Under the pieces are notes generated by a model that ran no database searches, was not told the DNA's origin, and saw only the letters and a list, made by a program, of their open reading frames with translations. Positions 44,617 to 63,055 of a stretch of 64,000 nt of DNA are shown one piece after another. The position numbers and the translations under genes were made by a program. Origin of the DNA: Deinococcus metallilatus (GTDB taxonomy: Bacteria; Deinococcota; Deinococci; Deinococcales; Deinococcaceae); assembly GCF_004758605.1 (NCBI RefSeq), contig NZ_CP038512.1, forward strand, positions 336,001 through 400,000, in the 5' to 3' direction. How positions within the stretch are numbered: the stretch's first letter is position 1; every line of letters starts with the position of its first letter.

Positions 44617-44790
44617 TCCCTCTGCAAGCAGCTCTACGAGTCCGGCCCTGCGGGCCACCTCCCCTCAAAGGGAGGCCACAGATTGAGCTTCCTAGAGGGC
44701 AAACGGCGTTCCCGGCTCCGTTTGAGCGAAGCTGACTGAGGGGTTGACCGGCGCGAGCACTTCCAAAGACCGGACGTTGCAGTTGCCCTG
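44617..44790. repeat. Interspersed palindromic repeat, copy A
   Basis: This 174-base non-coding element is nearly identical to 49735-49920 apart from a 12-13 base deletion near 44727. It contains several palindromes (GGCCACCTCCC/GGGAGGCC, GTCAGC/GCTGAC-type) and starts with CTCTGCAAGCAGCTCTACGA. It fills most of the 372-base gap between the binding-protein gene and the RGG-rich gene; the rest of the gap shows nothing else clear. Confidence 0.85.
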
Positions 44791-44910
44791 GCGGGCCACC
44801 TCCCGCCGCTGACCCGCACCTCTGCCCAGGTGGTAGACTCCGGGGTACGCCTGCGCGGCCCGGGTGGGCAAGCCGCCTATCCGCGAAGAGGGCGCAGGGA
44901 AAGGACGACC

Positions 44911-45684
<774 letters not shown>

Positions 45685-45708
45685 AAACGCGGGAGGCGGA
45701 GCGCCGAT

Positions 45709-45746
45709 GGGAGAAGGCCGGGCTTCATGTCCCGGCCTTCTCCTTT
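45709..45746. terminator. Hairpin between the RGG-rich gene and the S9 peptidase
   Basis: GGAGAAGGCCGGG (45710-45722) pairs perfectly with CCCGGCCTTCTCC (45731-45743), followed by TTT. It is shared by convergent genes. Confidence 0.7.
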
Positions 45747-45762
45747 GGTACTGCGGGCAGGC

Positions 45763-47787
<2,025 letters not shown>

Positions 47788-47965
47788 ACCGCAGTCAAGC
47801 ACAGGCGGGGCTTCCAGTACCTCATGATCCTTCGCTTAAGGGAGAAGGCAGGGGCTCTTGCCCTTCCCAAAGAGAAAAAATCTACACTGGCTTTACCGGC
47901 AGCTCCGGAACTTGAGACTCGACCAGCACGTGCTTTTCCATCCGTTCTTTCCCTGGAGGACCTGC

Positions 47966-48157
47966 ATGCACGAACTGCTCTGCACCTGGGTGCCTGGAAC
48001 CATCGACGTTGTTCGCCTGAAAGTCTCGGGCCGGACGATTGAGTTGACGAGTACCCGCCTGGCCCGCATCTTCGGGCCGCAGGCCCTCAACGACCTGTAT
48101 CTCAAGGGCCGCACGGTCCTGCAAGCCAATCCTCAGCAGGTCGCCCTGCTCGCCTGA
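47966..48157 (+). CDS. Small hypothetical protein
   Basis: This 63-residue protein starts MHELLCTWVPGTIDVV and is predicted to be mixed beta-alpha and soluble. It belongs to no family I can name. ATG 47966 is supported by a good SD (GGAGGA, 5 bases upstream). The frame extends upstream to 47858, but that part lacks an SD and has unusual composition. TACACT at 47882-47887 could be its -10 box. It is divergent from the S9 peptidase gene. Confidence 0.65.
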   Translation: MHELLCTWVPGTIDVVRLKVSGRTIELTSTRLARIFGPQALNDLYLKGRTVLQANPQQVALLA

Positions 48158-48240
48158 AATCCGCTTCCCGCCCGCGCCCCGCCCCCCGCTTTTGCGGCCC
48201 GTGCGGGGCGCGGCCCTATGGCGGGGGTAGCATGGGCGGC

Positions 48241-49335
48241 ATGACGTTTGACCTTCAGGCGATGCTCGACGACCTGCGCGCCCTGGTGGAGATCGAATCC
48301 CCGTCCACCGACATGGCCGCCGTGAACCGCGTGATGGCCGTGGTGGAAGCCTGGGCGCGCGAGCTGGGGGCCGACACCCACGCCCTGCCGGGAGGCACCC
48401 GGCGATTCAATTTCGGGGTGGAGGAGGAGGGGCGGCCGGTGCTGGTCCTGGCCCACGCCGACACCGTCTGGCCGCACGGCACGCTGGACGCCATGCCCTT
48501 CCGGGTGGAGGAGGACCGGGCGTACGGTCCCGGCACCTACGACATGAAGGCGGGGATCGTGGGCCTCTTTCACGCCCTGCGCGCCCTGGAGGGTCAGTGG
48601 CCGGAGGGCGGGGTCCAGGTGCTGCTGACCCCGGACGAGGAGATCGGCAGCCTGGGGAGCCGTGACGCCATCGAGGCCGCCGCCCGGCAGGCCCGCGCCG
48701 TGCTGGTCGTCGAGCCGCCGGTCGCGGACCTGCACGCGCTGAAGGTGGGCCGCAAGGGCGTGGGGGATTTCCAGCTCGCCTTTCGCGGCGTCGCGTCGCA
48801 CGCGGGAAACAAGCCGGAGGAGGGGGCCAGCGCCATCACCGAGGCCGCCCGCGCCGTGCTGGAGCTGGAGGCCCTGGCCCGCCCGGAGGTCGGCACCACC
48901 GTCAGCGTCGGCCTGATCCGGGGCGGCAGCGCCACCAACGTGATTCCCGCCGAGTGTGAGCTGGAACTGGACGTGCGGGTGTCCACCCTGGAGGAAGGCG
49001 AGCGTATTGACGCGGCTATCCGGGCGCTCAGACCCCGGAACCCCCGCGTCCGGCTGGAGGTGACGGGCGGCCTGAACCGTCCTCCCTTCGAGCGCGGCCC
49101 GCAGACCGAGCGCCTCTTCGCGCAGGCCCGGGCCATCGCGGAGGAGCTGGGCTTCGAGGTGGGCGGGGAGATCGTCGGCGGCGGCAGCGACGGCAACTTC
49201 ACCGCGCCCCTGGCCCCGACCCTCGACGGCCTGGGGGCACCCGGTGACGGCGCGCACGCGGCCCACGAGCACGTCCGCCTCGACCGCTGGCCCGACCACG
49301 TCCGCCTGCTGACGCGGCTCTTGCGGGAGGCCTGA
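48241..49335 (+). CDS. M20-family metallopeptidase (glutamate carboxypeptidase-like)
   Basis: This 364-residue di-zinc peptidase has VLAHADTVWPHG (His and Asp), GPGTYDMKAG (bridging Asp), TPDEEIGS (catalytic Glu and ligand Glu) and a dimerisation lid domain. The pattern is like carboxypeptidase G2 (CPG2), which releases C-terminal Glu. No signal peptide is visible, so it is probably cytoplasmic. ATG 48241 is preferred over 48232 because TAGCAT (48228-48233) is 7 bases before it, giving a leaderless start. Confidence 0.9.
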   Translation: MTFDLQAMLDDLRALVEIESPSTDMAAVNRVMAVVEAWARELGADTHALPGGTRRFNFGVEEEGRPVLVLAHADTVWPHGTLDAMPFRVEEDRAYGPGTYDMKAGIVGLFHALRALEGQWPEGGVQVLLTPDEEIGSLGSRDAIEAAARQARAVLVVEPPVADLHALKVGRKGVGDFQLAFRGVASHAGNKPEEGASAITEAARAVLELEALARPEVGTTVSVGLIRGGSATNVIPAECELELDVRVSTLEEGERIDAAIRALRPRNPRVRLEVTGGLNRPPFERGPQTERLFAQARAIAEELGFEVGGEIVGGGSDGNFTAPLAPTLDGLGAPGDGAHAAHEHVRLDRWPDHVRLLTRLLREA

Positions 49336-49336
49336 G

Positions 49337-49639
<303 letters not shown>

Positions 49640-49734
49640 GACGGGTTCCGCGTTGTGGACGTACATCCTGCGCCGTTTGTGGGATGTATGGCAGGGCAAC
49701 TACAAAGCGGCAAGATTCGCATAGCCTCGTTCAG

Positions 49735-49920
49735 CCCCTCTGCAAGCAGCTCTACGAGTCCGGCCCTGCGGGCCACCTCCCCTCAAGGGGAGGCCACAGA
49801 TTGAGCTTCCTGGAGGGCAACCCGCGTTCCCGGCTCCCCTTGAGGGGAGCTGTCAGCGAAGCTGACTGAGGGGTTGAACGGTGCGAGCACTTCCAAAAAC
49901 CGGACGTTGCGGTTGCCCTG
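49735..49920. repeat. Interspersed palindromic repeat, copy B
   Basis: This 186-base copy is the fuller version of the element at 44617-44790. It holds GGCCACCTCCCC/GGGGAGGCC, CTCCCC-TTGA-GGGGAG and GTCAGC-GAA-GCTGAC palindromes. It occupies much of the 467-base gap between the hypothetical gene and the DUF4142 gene. The flank at 49935-49955 has a short match to the end of another repeat (see 62915); otherwise the gap has no clear feature. Confidence 0.85.
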
Positions 49921-50106
49921 GGATGTACGGGAACCAAGCGGAATGCGTATGAGCCGTCTCCCCGTCCCTTCGCGCACCCTCCAGCGGCGCGGGCGTCCCC
50001 CAACACTTTCTTTACTCCGACTTATGGCCCCATGAAGGCGCGGTGGTATTACGGGCCGGGTCAGCCTGCCAAGCTGCGGTGAACAGTCTTTTTTGGAGGT
50101 TTCCCT

Positions 50107-50640
50107 ATGCAAAAACGCCGTCTTGTTCCCGCGCTGGCCCTGGCCCTCGTCCTTCCCACCGCCCTGGCCGGAGGCATGGCCGGGATGCCGATGGGTCCCG
50201 TCAGCACCGCCCAGGTGACGAATGACAGCGACGTGCTGTTCATGGAAGTCATGACGATGGTCAACCTGGAAGAGATTCAGACCGGGCAACTGGCGCTGAA
50301 AAAGAGCAGCAACGCCGAGGTGCGCGCCTTTGCCCAGATGGTGATCGCAGACCACACGCGGGCGCAGGCCGAACTGAACAACCTGGCCGCGATGAAGGGC
50401 GTGCGGCTGACCAACAAGCCGGGGGCCGACCAGCGCCTGCAATACAACCACCTCGCCACCTTGACGGGGGCCGACTTCGACGCGGAATACAAGAAGGAGC
50501 AGGTCAGCGGGCACCAGATGGCCCTCGACCTGATCAAGACCTACCGCAGCATCGGCAAGGACGCGCAGGTGCTGGCCTACGCCGCCAAGAACCAGCCCGT
50601 TATCGCGAGTCACCTCGAATACGCCAAGATGCTGCCCTGA
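50107..50640 (+). CDS. Secreted DUF4142 (ferritin-like) protein
   Basis: This 177-residue protein has a Sec signal peptide (about residues 1-22, basic start then ALALALVLP). A four-helix DUF4142 domain follows with FMEVMTMVNLEEIQTGQLAL, FAQMVIADHTRAQAEL and the C-terminal NQPVIASHLEYAKML. DUF4142 proteins are exported ferritin-like helical bundles of uncertain role, often stress-linked. SD GGAGG precedes ATG 50107. A terminator follows at 50663. The long upstream gap gives no confident promoter. Confidence 0.88.
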   Translation: MQKRRLVPALALALVLPTALAGGMAGMPMGPVSTAQVTNDSDVLFMEVMTMVNLEEIQTGQLALKKSSNAEVRAFAQMVIADHTRAQAELNNLAAMKGVRLTNKPGADQRLQYNHLATLTGADFDAEYKKEQVSGHQMALDLIKTYRSIGKDAQVLAYAAKNQPVIASHLEYAKMLP

Positions 50641-50662
50641 GCCCGCCTCACCACGAGAAGGA

Positions 50663-50689
50663 GCCTGGGAGGTGCCCCAGGCCCTTTTT
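50663..50689 (+). terminator. Rho-independent terminator after the DUF4142 gene
   Basis: GCCTGGG (50663-50669) pairs with CCCAGGC (50676-50682) and is followed by CTTTTTC. Confidence 0.85.
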
Positions 50690-50696
50690 CCTGTCC

Positions 50697-51353
<657 letters not shown>

Positions 51354-51428
51354 GCGCCCCAGGATAGGGCGGGGCGGTAGGCGCTGTGGCCGATGTGGTT
51401 CTGACGTGTCCGCTTCAGGATGAAGGCT

Positions 51429-52421
51429 ATGAACGGCACCGACTTTGTTCTTCGCGCCCCCCGCAAGCCCGGTGATTACCCGGACGCGGCGGCGGTCCTG
51501 TCCAGCGCCGACCCCGAGTGGCCGGTCACCCCCGAGTTGCTGCGCGTGTGGGACGAGGCCCATGACCCCGGCCTCTTCCTGACCGAACTGGTCGCGGAGC
51601 AGGGCGGGCGCGTGGTGGGGGTGGGCCGCATCGGCCACGACGATTTCGCCTTCGAGGAGTGGCGCTACTGGGGCAACCTGAGCGTTCACCCGGACGCGCG
51701 GGGGCGCGGCATTGGCGGGGCGCTGTACGCCGAACTGCTGGAGCGCGTCCGGGCGCGTGGCGCGCGGGAAATCCGCACCATGCTGAGCGACCAGCCGCAT
51801 CATGCACCGGGCCGCGCCTTTCTGGAACGGCGGGGCTTCCGGGTGGTCTGGGAGCGGTACGAGTCGCGCCTGGACACCCGGCAGGTGGACCTGTCCCGCT
51901 TTGACGAGCTGCTGGCAGGCGTCGCGGCGGACGGCGTGGAACTCCGCAGCATCGCGGACCTCGCCCGTGACCCCGAACGTGACCGGCGGCTGTGGGAGCT
52001 GGACTGGGAACTGTTTCAGGACGTGCCGATGGGGAACGCCCTGACCAAGCGGCCCTTCGAGGCGTGGGTAAAGCAGGAACTGGAGGACCCCACCTTCGCG
52101 CCGGAGCTGTCCTTTGTGGCGCTGCGTCCCGGTCTGGACGATCCCCTCACCGGCCCCTACGTTGGCTACTCCACGCTGGGGCGCAATCCCGCCGGGTTCT
52201 ATTACATCGGCATGACCGGCGTGCGCCGCGAGGACCGGGGCCGGGGCATCGCCAAGGCGCTGAAGGTGGCCGCGATGCGGGCGCTGGCGGCCGCGGGTGG
52301 CGGAGAGATTCGCACCTTCAACGACAAGCCGAACGCGGCGATGCTGGGCATGAACGAGAAGCTGGGCTTCGTGCGTGGTCCGACGCACCTCAGATACGAA
52401 CTGAAGCTGGAGGAAGCGTGA
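51429..52421 (+). CDS. Tandem-domain GNAT acetyltransferase 1
   Basis: This protein of about 330 residues has two GNAT folds. The N-terminal domain has the acetyl-CoA loop VHPDARGRGIGGALY; the C-terminal one has TGVRREDRGRGIAKALKVAAM with FNDKPNAAMLGMNEKLGF after it. ATG 51429 has AGGA 8 bases upstream; ATG 51420 is the alternative. This double-GNAT plan resembles MshD-like and aminoglycoside-type enzymes, but the substrate is unknown. It is coupled by GTGA to a second gene of the same plan. Confidence 0.87.
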   Translation: MNGTDFVLRAPRKPGDYPDAAAVLSSADPEWPVTPELLRVWDEAHDPGLFLTELVAEQGGRVVGVGRIGHDDFAFEEWRYWGNLSVHPDARGRGIGGALYAELLERVRARGAREIRTMLSDQPHHAPGRAFLERRGFRVVWERYESRLDTRQVDLSRFDELLAGVAADGVELRSIADLARDPERDRRLWELDWELFQDVPMGNALTKRPFEAWVKQELEDPTFAPELSFVALRPGLDDPLTGPYVGYSTLGRNPAGFYYIGMTGVRREDRGRGIAKALKVAAMRALAAAGGGEIRTFNDKPNAAMLGMNEKLGFVRGPTHLRYELKLEEA

Positions 52422-53398
52422 TCGTCACGCTGCGGGAAGCCGGTGAGGCGGATTATCCCGCCGTGGCCGCCGTCATGAGCGCCGCCAACCCCCGGCACAC
52501 CTGGACGGCCGAGACGCTCGCCCACGAGACTCAGGGCCTCCTCGACCACCCGCTGCGCCCGCACCTGTTTCAGCTCCTTGCCGAGCAAGGCGGGCAGGCG
52601 GTGGGTGTGGCGACCACGTATCAGCTTCCCGGCATGTTCCACCCGGACCGCTATCAGGCGGAGGTGCTGGTGCGGCCGGACGCGGAGGGTCAGGGGGTGG
52701 GCCGCGCGCTGGCGGACATGCTGGAGGCGCACCTGGAGAGCCGGGGCGCCCGCGAGGTGCTGGCGGGCACCTATGAGGACCGCCCGCGCGGCCTGGCCTT
52801 TCTGGCCCGGCGCGGCTTCACGGAGGCCATGCGCGTTTTCGACAACGTGCTGGACCTGGGCGAGTTCGACCCGGCGCCCTGGGCGGAACAGGCCCGACTC
52901 CCGGACGGCCTCCGCTTGCTGAGCCTCCCCGAGCTGGTGACCGAGCGGGGCGAGGACGCCGCCTGGCGGGCCTACCACGCCGCCTATGCCGAGGCCCGGG
53001 AGGACGTGCCGCGCACGGGGGAAGCGACGCCGCTGCTGTACGACGTGTTCCGCCAACGTGGGGAACACCCGGGCTTCCTTCCCGGGGGCGTGCTGCTCGC
53101 CGTGACGGACGCGGGCGAGGTGGCGGCCCTGACCGAGCTGTACGGGGACGCCGCCGACCCTGGCCGCCTGAACACCGGCCTCACCGGCACCCGCCGCGCC
53201 TGGCGGCGTCAGGGACTGGGCCTCGCGCTGAAGCTGGCCGCCCTCGACCTGGCCCGGCAGCGCGGCGCGCGGAGCCTCTGGACCGGGAACGCGAGCACCA
53301 ATGTCCCCATGCTGGCCCTGAACGAGCGCCTGGGCTTCCGGCCCCAGCTCGCCTGGATCGAGATGCGGCGCGGCAACCTGGCAGGCGGGGGCGTATGA
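52418..53398 (+). CDS. Tandem-domain GNAT acetyltransferase 2
   Basis: This 326-residue protein has the same double-GNAT plan as its neighbours. Loop VRPDAEGQGVGRALADML lies in the first domain, and TGTRRAWRRQGLGLALKLAAL with NASTNVPMLALNERLGF in the second. GTG 52418 overlaps the upstream stop (GTGA) and has a strong SD (GGAGGA) inside the upstream gene. Its stop overlaps the next ATG (ATGA). Sequence divergence from its two neighbours suggests an old duplication with separate substrates. Confidence 0.88.
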   Translation: MIVTLREAGEADYPAVAAVMSAANPRHTWTAETLAHETQGLLDHPLRPHLFQLLAEQGGQAVGVATTYQLPGMFHPDRYQAEVLVRPDAEGQGVGRALADMLEAHLESRGAREVLAGTYEDRPRGLAFLARRGFTEAMRVFDNVLDLGEFDPAPWAEQARLPDGLRLLSLPELVTERGEDAAWRAYHAAYAEAREDVPRTGEATPLLYDVFRQRGEHPGFLPGGVLLAVTDAGEVAALTELYGDAADPGRLNTGLTGTRRAWRRQGLGLALKLAALDLARQRGARSLWTGNASTNVPMLALNERLGFRPQLAWIEMRRGNLAGGGV

Positions 53399-54354
53399 GC
53401 TTCACGGTCCGGCCCGTCCACGAAAGCGAATGGGCCGCCGCCGCACGTGTCTGGACCCTCGCCGTGCCCCACGACCCCTTCAGCGCCGAGGACTTCCGCA
53501 AGCGCGACGCCGAGCAGCGCGGCTGGGGGTACGCGGCCTTCACCCTGCTGGCGCTGGAGGGGGAGGAGGTGGTGGGCGTCGCCTCGGTCTACCAGAATCC
53601 CGGCATGTACCACCCCCACCGCTTCACGCTGGAAGGGGCGGTCCACCCGGAACGGCAGGGGAGGGGGGCGGGCCGCGCCCTCTGGGAGAGGCTGCACGCC
53701 GAGCTGACCCGTCACGGCGCCCAGGCCGTCCGCACCCTCGCCCGCGAGGATCACCCGCTCGCGCCCGGCTTCCTGACCCGGCGCGGGTTTGTGGGCGACA
53801 GGCGGTATTTCACGAGTGTCCTGGACCTGACCACCTTCGACGACACGCCTTTCCGGGAGCTGGAAGAAAGGCTCGCGGAGCGGGGGGTGCGCGTCCGCAG
53901 CCTCTCGGACCTGCGGGCTGCCGGAACGCCGGACCTGACCGCCCGTCTCCACGCCCTGATGAGTGACGTGCGCCAGGATGTCCCCCGCTCGGAGCCCGCC
54001 ACACCCCTCAGCCGCGAGGTGTTCGAGGAGGCCGTGCTGGGCGACCCCGGCCTGCTCCCCGGCGCCTACCTGATCGCGGAGGACACGCGCGGCGCGTGGA
54101 TCGGCCAGACCACCCTTTTTCGCAGCGAGGCCAGTCCCGACCTGCTGACCGGCCTGACGGGCGTGACGCGGGCGGCGCGGGGGCAGGGCGTCGCTACACT
54201 GCTGAAGCTGTATGCCATCCGCGCGGGCCGCGCTCTCGGCGGGACCACCATCCGCACCGACAACGCCAGCGACAACGCGCCGATGCTGGCGATCAATGAC
54301 CGTCTGGGCTTCGTGCGCGACCCGGCCAGCGTCAGCTACGTCCTGAGGTTCTGA
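53395..54354 (+). CDS. Tandem-domain GNAT acetyltransferase 3
   Basis: This 319-residue protein is the third of the row. It has VHPERQGRGAGRALWERL in the first domain and TGVTRAARGQGVATLLKLYAI with NASDNAPMLAINDRLGF in the second. It resembles gene 2 more than gene 1 in the linker (EDVPR and RQDVPRSEPATP elements). It is coupled to gene 2 by ATGA. A 70-base gap separates it from the next gene. Confidence 0.88.
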   Translation: MSFTVRPVHESEWAAAARVWTLAVPHDPFSAEDFRKRDAEQRGWGYAAFTLLALEGEEVVGVASVYQNPGMYHPHRFTLEGAVHPERQGRGAGRALWERLHAELTRHGAQAVRTLAREDHPLAPGFLTRRGFVGDRRYFTSVLDLTTFDDTPFRELEERLAERGVRVRSLSDLRAAGTPDLTARLHALMSDVRQDVPRSEPATPLSREVFEEAVLGDPGLLPGAYLIAEDTRGAWIGQTTLFRSEASPDLLTGLTGVTRAARGQGVATLLKLYAIRAGRALGGTTIRTDNASDNAPMLAINDRLGFVRDPASVSYVLRF

Positions 54355-54426
54355 ACACAGTCTGCCGCTGACAGGCGAGGATACTCGGAAGGTGCCCCGC
54401 CCCTCCCTTCCCCCGCAGGGTTCCCC

Positions 54427-55119
<693 letters not shown>

Positions 55120-55194
55120 CGCCCTGGCCCCGGCGGACCTGCTACCCTCTGGGGCGGCCCGTGACCTGTTCTGTCGCTGTGGCCGGAGGACGCC

Positions 55195-56130
<936 letters not shown>

Positions 56131-56132
<2 letters not shown>

Positions 56133-56171
56133 AGCGGGCGGGGAGGATGCGTTGACCTCCCCGCCCGCTTC
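56131..56171. terminator. Perfect 16-bp hairpin between convergent genes
   Basis: GAAGCGGGCGGGGAGG (56131-56146) and its exact complement (56156-56171) flank a 9-base loop. There is no strong T-run, but the position between convergent genes suggests a shared terminator. Confidence 0.6.
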
Positions 56172-56177
56172 TCTGCC

Positions 56178-57335
<1,158 letters not shown>

Positions 57336-57425
57336 GCGCAGAGTGTAGGGCGTCCGGTCTGACAGGGAGCTTGCGGCTATGGGACAGGGGGCGCCGCTTC
57401 TCCGCGTGCGCCCCCCTCCTGCCCC

Positions 57426-58883
<1,458 letters not shown>

Positions 58884-59064
58884 CTTTCCTCCACGCGGGC
58901 GCCGCCGCGTGGGAACACGCCGGGCGCGAGACTCAACCGGGCAGTGTACAGGGTGGGGGTGGGGGGCGGATAGGGCGCGGGTCACAGGTCGTCAGAACTG
59001 AGCCTCTGTACAGCGTTGGGCATGATGGAGGTCCTACGCGCCTGGAAGATGTCTCTGTGGTCTG

Positions 59065-59430
59065 ATGGGCTTTGGAATGTCAGGAGAATCGTTACGGCTC
59101 AGTGTTCATGTTTACATCGAGGTGGACAGCCTGCCCGATGCACTTGAACAGGCCGGAAAGCTTTGTCGTCTGCTGGGTGAGATCGGATTCAGTATGGAGT
59201 GCCACGTCGAACGCTACTGGAAGATTCCGACGTACTACAGCATCACCTTACCTTTGACTGTCTCTGACGCCGCAACATCGGTGGAACAAGCAAAGAGGTT
59301 GCTGGGTGAGCGTTGGGCGACAAGTAGAACGGAAGAGTTGCTGTCGGCTGTTTGGGATTACCGCTTACACGGTAACTTTGCATTGCCACTGGCCCGTTGG
59401 TGTGAGCTTCAGCTTGATCACGGCGGTTAA
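59065..59430 (+). CDS. Hypothetical protein, lower GC
   Basis: This 121-residue soluble protein contains SVHVYIEVDSLPDALEQA and a Trp/Tyr-rich second half. Codon use is clearly less GC-ending than neighbours (many TTA, TTG, GAA and ACA), suggesting recent acquisition. ATG 59065 or ATG 59077 could start it; neither has a good SD. It overlaps the tail of a minus-strand ORF. No family was recognised; the alternating helix/strand pattern could suit an immunity-type small protein, but that is only a guess. Confidence 0.6.
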   Translation: MGFGMSGESLRLSVHVYIEVDSLPDALEQAGKLCRLLGEIGFSMECHVERYWKIPTYYSITLPLTVSDAATSVEQAKRLLGERWATSRTEELLSAVWDYRLHGNFALPLARWCELQLDHGG

Positions 59431-59770
59431 CCGAACTCTGCTCACAACTCACAGCGTGGTCGCGTTCCTCGCGCACTTGCTCCTCGACGCTCCACTCGCC
59501 CTCGGGAACGAGGATGGACGCGCCGCCCGGTTTCCCGATCCGGCGCGGAGGCGTGATGGAGGCCACCTGGGGATTCCTCTCGGTCGCAGGCTCGAACTCA
59601 TTGATTTTGGGGGCGACCTCAAACGTTGCCCACCCATTCCTCGTAGCCGCCAGGGCACCCTGCCTCTGCCGCAGGCTTGACCGCCGCGTCCCCTTCTGCA
59701 CGCAGCGCACGATTTCCGAGGTCTGGAACTTGGTTCCCTTGAATCTCCGGATGGTCCATTCCGCCCTCAT
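59243..59770 (-). CDS. Hypothetical ORF, probably truncated, running into the antisense of the neighbouring gene
   Basis: ATG 59770 has a strong SD (GGAGGAGACAGGG). The first 110 or so codons show the high third-position GC of host genes and a protein-like sequence (ITPPRRIGKPGGASILVPEG). From about 59450 to the stop at 59243 the codon bias collapses and the frame is antisense to the 59065-59430 gene. This suggests that the original 3' end was lost and replaced at a junction. The function is unknown. Confidence 0.4.
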   Translation of the reverse strand: MRAEWTIRRFKGTKFQTSEIVRCVQKGTRRSSLRQRQGALAATRNGWATFEVAPKINEFEPATERNPQVASITPPRRIGKPGGASILVPEGEWSVEEQVREERDHAVSCEQSSVNRRDQAEAHTNGPVAMQSYRVSGNPKQPTATLPFYLSPNAHPATSLLVPPMLRRQRQSKVR

Positions 59771-59847
59771 CCCTGTCTCCTCCGGCTGGTCCGTTGACTG
59801 ATGATACCCCGCCTGCTTCCTCACCTCCCCCGCGCTAGACTGCTCCC

Positions 59848-60652
<805 letters not shown>

Positions 60653-60653
60653 G

Positions 60654-60911
60654 ATGTTTTCCTGGCTCAGCAAGCGGCGCAGCAAGGACACCCTCAAGGA
60701 CCGCCTGGAACTGGTCCTCGCCTACGACCGCGCGCAGATTCCCCCCGGCAAGGTGGACGCCCTGCGCCACGACCTGCTGGAAGTCGTCAAGCGTTACTTC
60801 CCGGCGGGCAACAGCAGCGTCGAGGTCGAGCAGCACGGCGACAAGGTGGTGCTGATGGCCTCCATCGCCATCGACGAGCAGGTGGAGAACGCCGGACGCC
60901 GCGAGCGGTAA
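60654..60911 (+). CDS. minE: Cell division topological specificity factor MinE
   Basis: This 85-residue protein has an N-terminal amphipathic membrane helix (MFSWLSKRRSKDTLKDRLELVL), a MinD-interaction stretch (LAYDRAQIPPGKVDALRHDLLEVVKRYF) and a beta-strand dimer domain. It stimulates MinD ATPase to make the Min pattern. ATG 60654 is 1 base after the minD stop, with a G-run acting as SD, so the pair is an operon. Confidence 0.93.
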   Translation: MFSWLSKRRSKDTLKDRLELVLAYDRAQIPPGKVDALRHDLLEVVKRYFPAGNSSVEVEQHGDKVVLMASIAIDEQVENAGRRER

Positions 60912-60980
60912 CGTGCGTCTGGAGGCGGGGGCTGGGAGAGGTGTTCCCGGCCCCCGGTGATTCATACAGGGAGGGACAGC

Positions 60981-61856
<876 letters not shown>

Positions 61857-61919
61857 GGGTCCCCTTCACCGGCCCTCCATCTGGCCGCCTTTCCCGCTTT
61901 GAGAGTTAAAGTAGCGGGC

Positions 61920-62864
<945 letters not shown>

Positions 62865-62914
62865 AGCGGGGGCCCGCGGCCGCGGTTGACCGGGAGCGGG
62901 GCAGTCAGCCCGGG

Positions 62915-63055
62915 ACTCATACGGATTCCGGATAATCCGTTACAGCCCCTCCGCTCCGCTTCGGTGCCTCCACTCCTATCCGTCACCGTTTTTCCTTCTC
63001 CCTCCGGTCGGGATTCACAGTTATTGCATAACTGTTCATCCAGAATCCATATCAG
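62915..63055. repeat. Copy 2 of the CATATCAG-ending repeat, with terminal inverted repeats
   Basis: The ends TCATACGGATTCCGGATAA (62917-62935) and, inverted, TGATATGGATTCTGGATGA match at 15 of 19 positions, giving a roughly 140-base MITE-like element. The centre has the perfect dyad ACAGTTAT-TGC-ATAACTGT (63017-63035). Parts are shared with 24989-25085. Its right end supplies the TGA stop of the GGDEF gene. Confidence 0.55.

Noticed and set aside
55120..55194. preQ1 riboswitch ahead of the queuosine-precursor transporter
   Set aside because: The 75-base leader has no H-type pseudoknot-like pattern or A-rich tail expected of preQ1 riboswitches.
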